NCBI GenBank assembly: GCA_006226425.1
Contig: SBGX01000015.1
Location: forward strand, 1 to 56,783
Source of the DNA: Bacteroidota bacterium
Lineage (GTDB): Bacteria; Bacteroidota; Bacteroidia; Flavobacteriales_D; Crocinitomicaceae
Direction of reading: 5' to 3'
Length of the DNA stretch: 56,783 nt
The stretch's first letter is position 1. Every line of letters starts with the position of its first letter. The translations under genes were made by a program, and so were the position numbers. Below, in pieces: positions 16,617-25,729 of this stretch. The notes under the pieces are model-generated. The model saw only the letters and a program-made list of their open reading frames with translations, had not been told where the DNA came from and searched no databases.

Positions 16617-19600
16617 TTAAAAGCCATCCAAATCCGGCTGCCGGGCCCCGATAAATGATTTCAGTACTGTTTCTCCCACATCGGGGACGGAAACGTGAAT
16701 CAAATAAGTCCCTGAAGCCACCGGTACATTGGCATAATTCTCCAGTGTCCAGTCCAGATAAGTCAAGGCATTGTCCTTCTTATAAGTATTGACCAATTTT
16801 CCAGTGACATTGTAAATCTTCACCGTACACGTTCTGGGCAAATTGATGATCCGAACTCTAGTGTCCAGCCGACTTCGTTCATACTCTGAATAAGCATAAT
16901 ACGGATTCGGAACTACGTTGATCATGCTCAAGGCCTCCACTTCGGCAGTTGTTTGCTCGTATCGGGTACTCAATTCCTCTGTAGACCAGGCATACATCGG
17001 ACGACCTCCATTGGATCCGGTAGCCACAAAATCATTGTATTCCTTGTTCACCCGTACCTTGATCCGAAGGTCGTTGGAAAGCAATTGTTGTCCATTAGCC
17101 AACATGGGATTCATCACCCACACCAAACTCTGGTATACCTGCATTCCGGAACCGGTTGTTCCCTCCTTGAATTTATCATACACCCAATTGTTAACTCCAT
17201 CATAAAACGGGCATTCGTCCGCATCATTGATTTCATTGTGCACTTTGTATCCAAACACATAGACCGGTTGCAAACCTCCCATCAATGGACCTCCTGTTGA
17301 ATTCACCAGGTTGGATGTTGGGTTCCAAATCATGTCCGAACCGTTCTCTCCACCCAGGAAAGAATTCTCTCCGAAGGCCATGTGCAAGCGCATTCCCGTT
17401 TCAACATCAATGGCGTATCCTGGGAACCATCCCATTCCAACGCTTCCTGATCCATCCGGATTTCCTTCCTTATTGACACTCAAGCTCCCTCTTAATTCCC
17501 CAGCGGCAACTCCTCCCACATTCAGGTTTTCATCACGGCCTAACTCAATCACTGCACATCTCGTCCACTTACTCTTATCGTTCGTAATTACAATGTCAAC
17601 ACTTGGAATTCGGGAAATTCCCGCTCGTTTCCTCGTTTCCGAAGCCACACTCGGTGAAGGATATGCAAGTGGCATGTAATCACATTGATAACCCACCAAG
17701 GTATGAGGTGCAATTCCACCACCCAAAAGCTTAGCATAAGAATTGTTCAAATCCTTCCCGATTTCATCCGGGTAACATGCCGGGTTCTCAACTCCTAAAT
17801 CTGGATTGTCATCCCCTGCCTGAGGCTCATAATCGCTACTTCGAATCCAGTTGGTCGGGAAGAATGCTCCATCATCTTTGACGAAACTCAGCCATTGTCT
17901 GGTTGAATCTTCATATTCGATCGTGGCTTCTATCGGTGAGGTATATCTTCGAAATTCAAAACCAGAAGTAGCTGGAACCTCTATATATTGATTCTGATAA
18001 ATTTCCACTGAGATTCCCCATTCAGGCACCAATTGCTCATTGGACACTTCAATGCTCTGTTCCGACTGAATGGAGTCAAGAATGCTCCCTCCTTCCGAAT
18101 CATAGCGATAAATGACCCAGCTGGCGGTATCAACTCCCTCGTAATTCACCGATTCATCTGTCCCTTTATTTTGATAGTCCCTGAACTTACAGACAAAATA
18201 TCCTGGCACCACATTCAATGGGTCAATGACCTTGATGTGAATCGGTCCTGCTCCTTTTTCATAGCGGGGATTCTTTTGATATCCCTTCTCGATGATGTAG
18301 TCGATCGACTCCTGAGTCAATTCCACAGAGCGATTCCCGTTCCCACGCCCATCCAAACGGATAATCTCCGGTGAACTTCCGTACTCCAAATAATGCAAGG
18401 TTCCTCCTGCTTCTGGTTTCGGATCGTGTGGCATGACCTCAACCACGCTTACTTCCCCCAACGTAGCCTTTCTACTTGGCAAAAAGGGCTTTTTCTGTCC
18501 ATCCAATTTTGCTGGATCACCCGGATCGTACTCTTTGTACTGATTGTATGCGTAGGCAATGGCCAGATAATAGTATTTTTTGAAATTGACCAGCGTTCTG
18601 TCTCCCTGAGCAAATTGATCTTCGGTTAATCTAAAACTGTGTCGGATTCCCTCATCGGCCCCAAGCACTTTTTCCACCGGAATGGAAGCCCCCAACTGTT
18701 GGTCAAACTCAAAATTAACCAGTCGGGAAATACCGTCTTTTAAATCGCATTGTGCCACCAAACGAGCCTTTGTAGGGTCTTCAATATCGGAAACTGAAAT
18801 GGTCGCATCTTTCAACTGATAAACCATGTAACCCTGAAACTTGTACACGCGATCCACATCCGGGTCCTCACTTACGATAAAAGGATCAGCTTCCTCGTAT
18901 CCTTCTTTATAATTGTTTGAATTGACTGGATTCTGGATCATCAAAATGACTTCCTGATTCAACTCCTGAGCGAACAGGTCCGGTGCATTCGGTGCATCCA
19001 ATATTTTAAAGCAGTTTTCGAACAGCGCCTGTGCTTTGTCATCTGCCAGTTGCAATTTTTTGACCGACTCAAAGGGCCCCCCTTCACCAGCTTTAGCCCA
19101 CACCACTCCAACGGTGATGTTGTTTACTGCTCCCGGCTTCAAGACAAAAGGTCCGGCTGATTGCAGGAACCTTCGATCATAGGGCTCGTTTCCGGCGGTT
19201 TCCTCTGTCCAAACAGGCTGCGGAACTCCTCCTGTTCCCCATCCTAACGGGTCCGTATCTCCGGGAAACAAAAACTCACAGGGAATGTTCTGATCCGCAT
19301 TGGGATCGGCAAAATATCCACTTCCTCCATAGAAAAATGGCGTCCCATCTTTCCAACGACCTCGCAAATAATTGTAATAATCTGTTGCCTTTTGAGGGTC
19401 CGTTTGATTGACGTTAGCCGAACTTCCGGTATTGACATAATACAGGAATCGCCGCATTCCAAAACGTTCATTGTCAACGACTCCATCACCAAATCCAATT
19501 CCATTCAGCGCCTCATTGGGTCCAATACCTATCGCATTGTCAATTCCGTCATTGTCCTGGTAAGGGCCTTCAAAAAAATCGACCCCAAGGGCTGGCGGGT

Positions 19601-20630
19601 TGTCTCCGTACCCTTTGAATCCCTGATTATCCCCATCATAACCATCTCCATTGTAAATGTAACCCAGACCTCTATTGACATCACAACCGACGTAATCATC
19701 GAAGGGGTCTCCGAGTGCCCCGTCCATGAACACCCCGAAATAAGTCTGATACAAGGTTTGCGTACTCCGGTTGATTAGCTCATAATTGTAAAAGGTCATG
19801 TTGTTGATCTCATCATTCGTGGAAAAGGCAAATGCCTGTGCGCGAATTTCCATTCCAATTGGATCAGCACCGGTCTCTGTATGGATATTCCCCTTGTCGT
19901 TCATGATCCACCAGAAATTTTCATCTCCGTACAAACTGACCTCTCGGTCAACCCGGCAGGTTTTGTCCTTTTTAAAGTCGTACCATGGATAATCGCCATC
20001 TTCCCACCGATAATCGCCATCTTCATTCCGATCAAAAAAGGGCGCCAGGTAATAATCCTGTCCCAAACTCACATCTCCATGGGCCGGCCATTCTTTGATA
20101 AACAAAGGAATTTCATAATTCGGAAAAAGTTCTGCTTGCAAATTGGTCCCTTCCTTCTGATCCCGAATTCCTGCTTCAAACCAGGCGTCAAACTCCCGAA
20201 CCTGATCTTGTCTCGAAACAAAATGTCGGTCATAGGCCTCGCAAACTTCACCATCCGTGGTAGCTTCATCCTTCTTGAGCGGACCTGTCCAGTAATCCTG
20301 TCCGTTTCGGTAACGCAATGCCGCCAGTTTCAACTGACCGTTTACATCCGTTCCACCTAACCACAGGGCCGAGGTAAATGCGGCCATGATCCCTGAATTC
20401 TTGGGTACTTCATACTGCGCCAGGTTCTGGCCCGGAATCTGCCAAAGATTCCCTGCCGTATGGATCAGCGCCCTTACATTGTTTGTTTCCAAAAAAGTGG
20501 ATGCTGACGGAGGGGTACAAGAAGCCCCCCGGTATGCCTCAATTTCTAATTTTTCCTCTCCCAAAAAAGGCTGTGCAAAGATTTCGGAAAGACCGAAAAA
20601 AACGAAAAGAATGGCGACGTACTTTCTCAT
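16617..20630 (-). CDS. very large secreted protein with T9SS sorting domain
   Basis: A 1337-residue protein starting at MRKYVAILFVFFG, a Sec signal cleaved near IFAQ; an upstream in-frame ATG at 20660 would add 10 residues. The body has long Tyr/Gly/Asp-rich stretches, repeated acidic turns such as DRNEDGDYRWEDGDYPWYD and DNDGIDNAIG (calcium-loop-like), and an N-terminal motif IMAAFTSALWLGGTDVNGQ seen in many large exported Bacteroidota proteins of unknown role. The last ~85 residues are a type A sorting domain: CTVKIYNVTGKLVNTYKK, then VASGTYLIHVSVP. It should be a cell-surface protein. No enzyme motif is visible. Confidence 0.85.
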   Translation of the reverse strand: MRKYVAILFVFFGLSEIFAQPFLGEEKLEIEAYRGASCTPPSASTFLETNNVRALIHTAGNLWQIPGQNLAQYEVPKNSGIMAAFTSALWLGGTDVNGQLKLAALRYRNGQDYWTGPLKKDEATTDGEVCEAYDRHFVSRQDQVREFDAWFEAGIRDQKEGTNLQAELFPNYEIPLFIKEWPAHGDVSLGQDYYLAPFFDRNEDGDYRWEDGDYPWYDFKKDKTCRVDREVSLYGDENFWWIMNDKGNIHTETGADPIGMEIRAQAFAFSTNDEINNMTFYNYELINRSTQTLYQTYFGVFMDGALGDPFDDYVGCDVNRGLGYIYNGDGYDGDNQGFKGYGDNPPALGVDFFEGPYQDNDGIDNAIGIGPNEALNGIGFGDGVVDNERFGMRRFLYYVNTGSSANVNQTDPQKATDYYNYLRGRWKDGTPFFYGGSGYFADPNADQNIPCEFLFPGDTDPLGWGTGGVPQPVWTEETAGNEPYDRRFLQSAGPFVLKPGAVNNITVGVVWAKAGEGGPFESVKKLQLADDKAQALFENCFKILDAPNAPDLFAQELNQEVILMIQNPVNSNNYKEGYEEADPFIVSEDPDVDRVYKFQGYMVYQLKDATISVSDIEDPTKARLVAQCDLKDGISRLVNFEFDQQLGASIPVEKVLGADEGIRHSFRLTEDQFAQGDRTLVNFKKYYYLAIAYAYNQYKEYDPGDPAKLDGQKKPFLPSRKATLGEVSVVEVMPHDPKPEAGGTLHYLEYGSSPEIIRLDGRGNGNRSVELTQESIDYIIEKGYQKNPRYEKGAGPIHIKVIDPLNVVPGYFVCKFRDYQNKGTDESVNYEGVDTASWVIYRYDSEGGSILDSIQSEQSIEVSNEQLVPEWGISVEIYQNQYIEVPATSGFEFRRYTSPIEATIEYEDSTRQWLSFVKDDGAFFPTNWIRSSDYEPQAGDDNPDLGVENPACYPDEIGKDLNNSYAKLLGGGIAPHTLVGYQCDYMPLAYPSPSVASETRKRAGISRIPSVDIVITNDKSKWTRCAVIELGRDENLNVGGVAAGELRGSLSVNKEGNPDGSGSVGMGWFPGYAIDVETGMRLHMAFGENSFLGGENGSDMIWNPTSNLVNSTGGPLMGGLQPVYVFGYKVHNEINDADECPFYDGVNNWVYDKFKEGTTGSGMQVYQSLVWVMNPMLANGQQLLSNDLRIKVRVNKEYNDFVATGSNGGRPMYAWSTEELSTRYEQTTAEVEALSMINVVPNPYYAYSEYERSRLDTRVRIINLPRTCTVKIYNVTGKLVNTYKKDNALTYLDWTLENYANVPVASGTYLIHVSVPDVGETVLKSFIGARQPDLDGF

Positions 20631-20740
20631 TACTAAATTCTTCCTGCCCAATTTAAGCATTATTGTGCAACAGAAGCTTATCCTTTTATTCTTCTGTAGA
20701 AATCTACTCCTGAATTCACTGTATTTTCGTACATTCGGCT

Positions 20741-22231
20741 TTGCTTAAATGTTCAACCTTGTTACAAAAGACCTGGACATACCTTTTAATATTCCTTTCA
20801 GGACTAAACATCTGTTTTTCTCAGGCAGATCATGCCCTCCATTTTGACGGACAAAAGGATTTTGTTACTCTGGATTCACTCGTTCCGGCCCTGGCTGCAA
20901 GCAATGATTTCACGATTGAATTTTGGATGAAAGCCAATTTTCAGGAAAACACGGTGGTCCCAAGAGTCAATCTGTTTACAATCAATCCTCCAGCTCCCGG
21001 TGAAAACAAGTTTGCTATTTTACTCGGTAGCGAAGGGGACGAACAGACCGGACACCTTAGCATTTTTGAAACCAAAGATGGTAATTTTTACCTAAGCAGC
21101 CCCAGCATCATTGGTGATCTAAATTGTCATCACATTGCCTACGTCCGAAAAGGAAATCAGGGGGAAGCCTTTGTAGATGGCGTTTCCATAGGAACCATTC
21201 AGGTCCAGCAAGCCGTTGAACCGAACGATCGAATTAGTATTGGGCAAGACTGGGACAATCTGAATCCTTCCGATTTTTACCGGGGATACATGAACGACTT
21301 ACGTATTTGGACGGTCGCCCGGTCCGAAGCACAAATTAAAAACTATATGAACCGGGACCTGACCGGAGCGGAAGGGGGACTAATTGCCTACTACAAATTC
21401 GACCAGGGTGTCGCAGGTGGAAACAACACTGGACTCACCCAGTTGATTGATTTGAGTGGAGCCGGAAATCACGGAACCCTGGTTGGCTTCAACCTTTCCG
21501 GCAACGAATCCAATTGGGTCAAGGCCCAAATGGCACCCGATTTCGAACTAGGGGTCGATACCACGATATGTGCCGGACAAACCGTTACGCTGGGCTTCAA
21601 CGGGGCTAAAAACTACCTCTGGTCCAATAATAGTCAGCAAGCTTATATCACTGTTTCGGAGGCAGACGCCTATTGGTTGATTGCGGGCAACGGAGCTTGT
21701 ACAAATGTCGATACGATCCGGATCAACGTGCACAAGGCACTGAATTCTCAAATTATTCCTGACACCCTTTGCGAAGGGAAACAAAAGACCTTGCAAGGGA
21801 AAGAACTCTCTGTATTTAGCTACCTTTGGAGTACTGGAGATACAACCGCACAAATTGTTATCCAGGGGCCGGATACCTATACCGTTGAACGGGAAAACGC
21901 CTGTGGTTTCAGTCAAATCACCTATGAAGTCATTTCGAAGGAATGTCCCTGTCAGGTCTATCTTCCGAACAGCTTCACCCCGAATGGGGATAAGCACAAT
22001 CAGTTGTTCAAAGCTGTATACGATTGTGAACTGGCCTATTTTTCCCTGCGTGTTTTTAACCGTTGGGGACAATTGATCTTTGAAAGTAACGATCCCGAAT
22101 CCGGTTGGAATGGCAGTGATCGAAACGGCCTGATTCAAAACGGGCTCTATGTTTTCCAGCTTGATTTCACCCCTTATCACGAACCAGAAAACGAACGGAA
22201 AATCATGGGACACGTCTCTTTGATCCGCTAG
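20741..22231 (+). CDS. secreted LamG-domain protein with gliding-motility-type (CHU_C) terminus
   Basis: About 496 residues. A signal peptide (cleavage near NICFSQA) is followed by a LamG/concanavalin-like domain (about 30-230: DHALHFDGQKDFVTLDS, FTIEFWMKANF, MNDLRIWTVARSEAQIKNYM), two Ig-like or PKD-like segments with paired cysteines (CAGQTVTLGF, CEGKQKTLQGK), and the type B sorting domain VYLPNSFTPNGDKHNQLF and LRVFNRWGQLIFES. It is exported by T9SS and probably binds glycans or protein. No in-frame ATG precedes the signal; TTG at 20741 or TTG at 20759 must be the start. Confidence 0.85.
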   Translation: MLKCSTLLQKTWTYLLIFLSGLNICFSQADHALHFDGQKDFVTLDSLVPALAASNDFTIEFWMKANFQENTVVPRVNLFTINPPAPGENKFAILLGSEGDEQTGHLSIFETKDGNFYLSSPSIIGDLNCHHIAYVRKGNQGEAFVDGVSIGTIQVQQAVEPNDRISIGQDWDNLNPSDFYRGYMNDLRIWTVARSEAQIKNYMNRDLTGAEGGLIAYYKFDQGVAGGNNTGLTQLIDLSGAGNHGTLVGFNLSGNESNWVKAQMAPDFELGVDTTICAGQTVTLGFNGAKNYLWSNNSQQAYITVSEADAYWLIAGNGACTNVDTIRINVHKALNSQIIPDTLCEGKQKTLQGKELSVFSYLWSTGDTTAQIVIQGPDTYTVERENACGFSQITYEVISKECPCQVYLPNSFTPNGDKHNQLFKAVYDCELAYFSLRVFNRWGQLIFESNDPESGWNGSDRNGLIQNGLYVFQLDFTPYHEPENERKIMGHVSLIR

Positions 22232-22238
22232 AAAACGC

Positions 22239-22258
22239 TTTGTTAAATTGTTAACAAA
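22239..22258. repeat. perfect 8-bp inverted repeat after the LamG gene
   Basis: TTTGTTAA-ATTG-TTAACAAA, 8 bp from the preceding stop codon. The stem is A/T-rich and lacks the GC core and U-tail of an intrinsic terminator. It could be a weak hairpin for the end of the LamG mRNA or an operator for the gene starting at 22334. Confidence 0.45.
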
Positions 22259-22333
22259 TTCTGTCGGAAACTCTGCCCCAGAATCATTACTTTAGAGGCG
22301 CAATAAGGCCTTGTTTGCCGGCTTCTTAAATTT

Positions 22334-22564
22334 ATGAGTGCACTAACAAAGCAACAAATCATCCAGGTTCACTATTCCGGACAACGAAATCAGGACACAG
22401 AATCCTTTAACCTGATTTTTGAGTCTGCCGGAGTGTTGATTGCAGGAATTGTCATTTGGCGCTTGAGCACCGTGTTTTTGAGAAAAAAGAGACTTCGTTC
22501 GGCGAACAGGAAATTTGAAACAGCATATTCAAAGGAATGGAAAAACAGAAACAAACAGAAATGA
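22334..22564 (+). CDS. small membrane protein coupled to KMO
   Basis: A 76-residue protein with a polar N-terminus, one membrane segment (about 28-46, SAGVLIAGIVIWRLSTVF) and a very basic C-terminus (RKKRLRSANRK, then KNRNKQK). I do not recognise a family. The last bases form an ATGA overlap with the ATG at 22561 of the monooxygenase gene, so translation of the two is likely coupled, and the small protein may anchor or accompany that enzyme. That idea is inference; the coding frame itself is supported by the overlap and the clear membrane segment. Confidence 0.6.
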   Translation: MSALTKQQIIQVHYSGQRNQDTESFNLIFESAGVLIAGIVIWRLSTVFLRKKRLRSANRKFETAYSKEWKNRNKQK

Positions 22565-23901
22565 CACAGGTCGCTGTAGTAGGTGCTGGTCTGGTTGGTA
22601 GTTTGCAGGCCATTTTGTTGGCAAAACTAGGATATAAAGTCAGCGTCTTTGAACGTCGACCGGACATCCGAAAAGTGAAAATTGTTGCCGGAAAATCGAT
22701 TAACCTGGCACTTTCGGATCGTGGGTGGAAAGCACTTCAGTATGCAGGAATTGCCGATGAAATCAGAGAAATTGCCATTCCAATGTATCAGCGTTGTATG
22801 CACGATTTGGAGGGGAACCTTAGCTATCAGCCCTATGGCAAGGACGGACAGGCCATTTATTCTGTTTCCCGGGGAGGACTCAACCAGCGATTGGTGAACC
22901 TGGCCAGCGCCTATCCAAGTATTGATTATTTCTTTGACAGAAAATGCCTGGATGTAGATCTGAAAACAAACAGCCTACTGGTTCGAAATACGCAGACCAA
23001 AGAACAGCATCACGAATCCTTTGAGAAGATTTTTGCCACAGATGGTGCTTTTTCGGCAGTCCGCTTGCGGCTCCAGAAAACACCAATGTTCAATTATTCG
23101 CAGAAATATCTGGAACACGGTTACAAAGAACTAGTGATCCCAGCCAATGAAGACGGGAGTCATCGCCTGGATAAAAATTGCCTGCACATCTGGCCCAGGG
23201 GGGAGTTCATGATGATCGCACTGGCAAACCTCGATGGAAGCTTTACCTGTACTCTCTTCTTCCCGATGAAAGGGGAAAAATCTTTTGAAACACTTCAAAG
23301 CAGAGAACAGGTTCAATCTTTCTTTGAGGAAACTTTTCCGGACGCAGTTCCACTGATGCCCACCTTACTGGATGATTATTTCGAGAACCCAACCTCCACC
23401 TTGATGATGGTTCGCTGTGAGCCATGGAATTATCAAGATCAGGTACTCCTGATGGGAGATGCTGCCCACGCCATCGTTCCATTTTACGGACAGGGAATGA
23501 ATGCTGGATTTGAAGATTGTTCGATTCTTTACGAAATGCTTACAAACTCAGGAAATAACTGGGATGGGGTCATGGATCGCTTCTCTGAAATACGTGTTCC
23601 CGACGGAAACGCCATCCTCGACCTGGCATTAATGAACTACATTGAAATGCGCGATCATACCGGAAACCCCGATTTTCTGTTGAGAAAAAAGATCGAAGCA
23701 AAGTTCTCCAATCTGTACCCAGAACTCTGGACGCCGTTATATTCACAAGTGACTTTTAGCCATGTTCGATATAGCGAGGCTATGAATGCCGGAAAAGAAC
23801 AGGAAAAAATCATGGATCAAATCATGGAAATGGAAGACATTCACGAAGCATGGGACGAGCCGAAGGTCATGGAGAAATTATTATCTTTGGTTAAAAAGTA
23901 G
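22561..23901 (+). CDS. kmo: kynurenine 3-monooxygenase
   Basis: About 446 residues from the ATG at 22561; the upstream ATG at 22537 gives 454. It is an FAD-dependent hydroxylase that turns L-kynurenine into 3-hydroxykynurenine with NADPH and O2, a step of tryptophan breakdown and de novo NAD synthesis. Visible: the dinucleotide motif VAVVGAGLVGSLQA at the start, INLALSDRGWKALQ, the second FAD motif GDAAHAIVPFYGQGMNAGFED, and the family segments YKELVIPANEDG and HIWPRGEFMMIAL. The start at 22561 is preferred because it overlaps the stop of the small membrane gene (ATGA) and puts the FAD motif at residue 4. No other kynurenine-pathway gene is in the window. Confidence 0.93.
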   Translation: MTQVAVVGAGLVGSLQAILLAKLGYKVSVFERRPDIRKVKIVAGKSINLALSDRGWKALQYAGIADEIREIAIPMYQRCMHDLEGNLSYQPYGKDGQAIYSVSRGGLNQRLVNLASAYPSIDYFFDRKCLDVDLKTNSLLVRNTQTKEQHHESFEKIFATDGAFSAVRLRLQKTPMFNYSQKYLEHGYKELVIPANEDGSHRLDKNCLHIWPRGEFMMIALANLDGSFTCTLFFPMKGEKSFETLQSREQVQSFFEETFPDAVPLMPTLLDDYFENPTSTLMMVRCEPWNYQDQVLLMGDAAHAIVPFYGQGMNAGFEDCSILYEMLTNSGNNWDGVMDRFSEIRVPDGNAILDLALMNYIEMRDHTGNPDFLLRKKIEAKFSNLYPELWTPLYSQVTFSHVRYSEAMNAGKEQEKIMDQIMEMEDIHEAWDEPKVMEKLLSLVKK

Positions 23902-23906
23902 TAGCT

Positions 23907-24773
23907 ATGAAGTATGTGAGTTTGCTTTTCCTGATCGGTTTTTTTTCAGCTTCTTGTTTGGGGCAAGTCTATAAGCCTAAAAAGCGCAAAAAAGATTATT
24001 TCGGTGGAGCACAGGATTATCGCTCGCTGCGAAATTTCGGTTTCCAGGGGCAGATTGGGCCAACTTATACCTTCACCCGCTTTGCGAATCCGAATCAAAC
24101 GCTGGAGGATGGAATTGGGCGAACCAAGTATCAACTCAATCCGGACGGGAATATTGGAGCACACATCGATTTGGGAATGGCGCACTTCATCTTGAAAAAG
24201 CCTAAATACAAATTCATTCCGCGAATCAACTATATTGATTATGGGATTGGATTCAAATTTTTTCGGGGACAGGAAAATCTGGAAATCCAGACCCTCGACA
24301 ATAGCGGCAACGTGCTGAAAACTTCCAGTGCCGAAGAAAAAAAGTTTCAACTCGGTTATGCCAGTGCACGTGTCAGCGCTCACAATCTGATCTACTTTAA
24401 AGGGGGCCATCTGTTTCTGGACAATGCGCTTGGTTTTCACGGAGATTACCAGGTCATGAACGGAGATCAATCTGCTTCCGAAATTGGTCTGGAACAAAAA
24501 TATTCTCCGAAACTACGGATTCAAATGCACTACGATCTCGGCTTTGGGATCCGCTTAAAACGAGGAAGTTATCTAATTCCCGGAGTACAGATTCCAATTG
24601 CTGGTCTCACTCCTTTTGCCCAGGAAAGTATTCATTGGTTTTCCAGCAAATACTTTCCAGCCCTTTTTAAAATCAAATGGATTTATCTCTTTGAGAAGAA
24701 AGGAAATGGTTGTACAAACAACGGAACCGACGAAGATCGCAAGCGGAACGAAGAGTACATGCAAAACAAATAG
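23907..24773 (+). CDS. exported protein, possible outer-membrane barrel
   Basis: A 288-residue protein with a signal peptide (cleavage near SCLGQ, residue 20). The mature part starts very basic (YKPKKRKKDYFGG) and then shows alternating strands with Gly/aromatic pairs, for example GFQGQIGPTYTFTRF and LRIQMHYDLGFGIRLKRGSY, as in porin-like or PorT-type barrels. It ends in a polar Cys-containing tail, unusual for a barrel. I recognise no family. It starts 5 bp after the KMO stop and is 2 bp ahead of the ArsC-like gene, so it is part of the same operon. Confidence 0.7.
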   Translation: MKYVSLLFLIGFFSASCLGQVYKPKKRKKDYFGGAQDYRSLRNFGFQGQIGPTYTFTRFANPNQTLEDGIGRTKYQLNPDGNIGAHIDLGMAHFILKKPKYKFIPRINYIDYGIGFKFFRGQENLEIQTLDNSGNVLKTSSAEEKKFQLGYASARVSAHNLIYFKGGHLFLDNALGFHGDYQVMNGDQSASEIGLEQKYSPKLRIQMHYDLGFGIRLKRGSYLIPGVQIPIAGLTPFAQESIHWFSSKYFPALFKIKWIYLFEKKGNGCTNNGTDEDRKRNEEYMQNK

Positions 24774-24775
24774 GG

Positions 24776-25135
24776 ATGCGAAGAATCTATCATCTGAAAA
24801 CCTGCTCTACCTGCCAGCGGATTCTAAAAGAACTCGAAGCGGATAGTTCCGTTGAACTCATCGATATCAAACAACAAAACATTGACGCTGACACCCTGAA
24901 AATGCTTCGCGATAAGGTCGGGAGTTATGAGCATCTTTTTTCCCGCAAAGCAATGAAATATCGCTCCATGGGGCTGCACGAAAAAGAACTTTCGGAAGAA
25001 GATTACAAAAACTATATGCTGGAAGAGTATACTTTTCTAAAGCGCCCATTCATGATTCTTGACGGTGAAATCTTTATCGGAAACAGTAAAAAGACCGTTG
25101 AAGAAGCCAAGGCCTTTTGGAATAAAATCAAATAA
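24776..25135 (+). CDS. ArsC/Spx family protein (arsenate reductase-like)
   Basis: A 119-residue thioredoxin-fold protein. From the ATG at 24776 it begins with a beta strand and the CxxC active site, IYHLKTCSTCQRILKEL (Cys10, Cys13), followed by the family pattern LLxxK..GSYEHLFSRKAMKYR and LLEEYTFLKRPFMILDG, with the Arg-Pro that packs against the active site. Members reduce arsenate with glutathione or thioredoxin, or act like Spx; the sequence alone cannot choose. A longer open frame from 24710 runs backward into the preceding gene and is not credible. Confidence 0.85.
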   Translation: MRRIYHLKTCSTCQRILKELEADSSVELIDIKQQNIDADTLKMLRDKVGSYEHLFSRKAMKYRSMGLHEKELSEEDYKNYMLEEYTFLKRPFMILDGEIFIGNSKKTVEEAKAFWNKIK

Positions 25136-25140
25136 AAACA

Positions 25141-25164
25141 AAAGGAGCACCGAAGCGCTCCTTT
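25141..25164. terminator. bidirectional hairpin terminator
   Basis: AAAGGAGC (25141-25148) pairs with GCTCCTTT (25157-25164) across an 8-nt loop. It lies between the convergent ends of the ArsC-like gene and the Spy-like gene and can serve both strands. Confidence 0.75.
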
Positions 25165-25184
25165 CATCTTTTAAGAGTTAAGTT

Positions 25185-25703
25185 TTATTCTCCGATTGGC
25201 GGCTCTCCACCTCCTCTCGGTCCACCACGGTGATGTGGTTGTGGATGGCGAGGCTTATCTTTCAACTCCATCAGCAACTTATGCTTGAAGTCTTTTTCTA
25301 ATTTGAATGCCTTAGCCGCCTTTTTTACCCCGACCACGCCGGATAATTTATCGAAGCCCTCCTTGTTGATCGCTGCTTCTTTGGCTTCCATGTCAAAGAT
25401 TTCGTACATTCCTTTTTTAAGGTCCTGTTCACTTTGATCATCTCCCTTTTCATGCATCTTCTTGATCGTTTCACGCGTGCTTTTTCTTACTTCCTGACGC
25501 TTCTTCTCCAACTCGTGATATACCGGCCAAAACTTTTCACTTTCTGCGGTACTCAAATCCAACTCCTTCGTGAAGTAGGCGATCTTCATTTGCTCCACTT
25601 TTTCCCGATGCTCCTTCTTGTTCCCTTTTCTTTCGGGCTGAGCGTAACTCCATCCTGCGATTCCCACCAGCAATACGGATAAGATAATTGCTTTCATTTT
25701 CAT
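25185..25703 (-). CDS. Spy/CpxP-like periplasmic protein of an ECF sigma operon
   Basis: A 172-residue periplasmic protein: signal peptide (cleavage near WSYAQ, residue 21), then long charged helices. EKVEQMKIAYFTKELDLSTAESEKFWPVYHELEKKR matches, in pieces, the pattern of the sensor of ECF-type sigma factor / Spy-like heavy-metal-sensor proteins in Bacteroidota (helix, LTxxEAEKFWPxY). The C-terminus is rich in His, Pro and Gly (HPQPHHRGGPRGGG), which could bind metal. It is third in the operon after the sigma factor and a membrane protein, and probably senses or buffers an envelope signal. Confidence 0.82.
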   Translation of the reverse strand: MKMKAIILSVLLVGIAGWSYAQPERKGNKKEHREKVEQMKIAYFTKELDLSTAESEKFWPVYHELEKKRQEVRKSTRETIKKMHEKGDDQSEQDLKKGMYEIFDMEAKEAAINKEGFDKLSGVVGVKKAAKAFKLEKDFKHKLLMELKDKPRHPQPHHRGGPRGGGEPPIGE

Positions 25704-25729
25704 GATGTTTGATTTTATATTTAGCTTTT

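Noticed and set aside
24710-24775. N-terminal extension of the ArsC-like gene
   Set aside because: It overlaps the preceding gene in another frame and would put the active-site CxxC at an odd distance; the ATG at 24776 fits the family.
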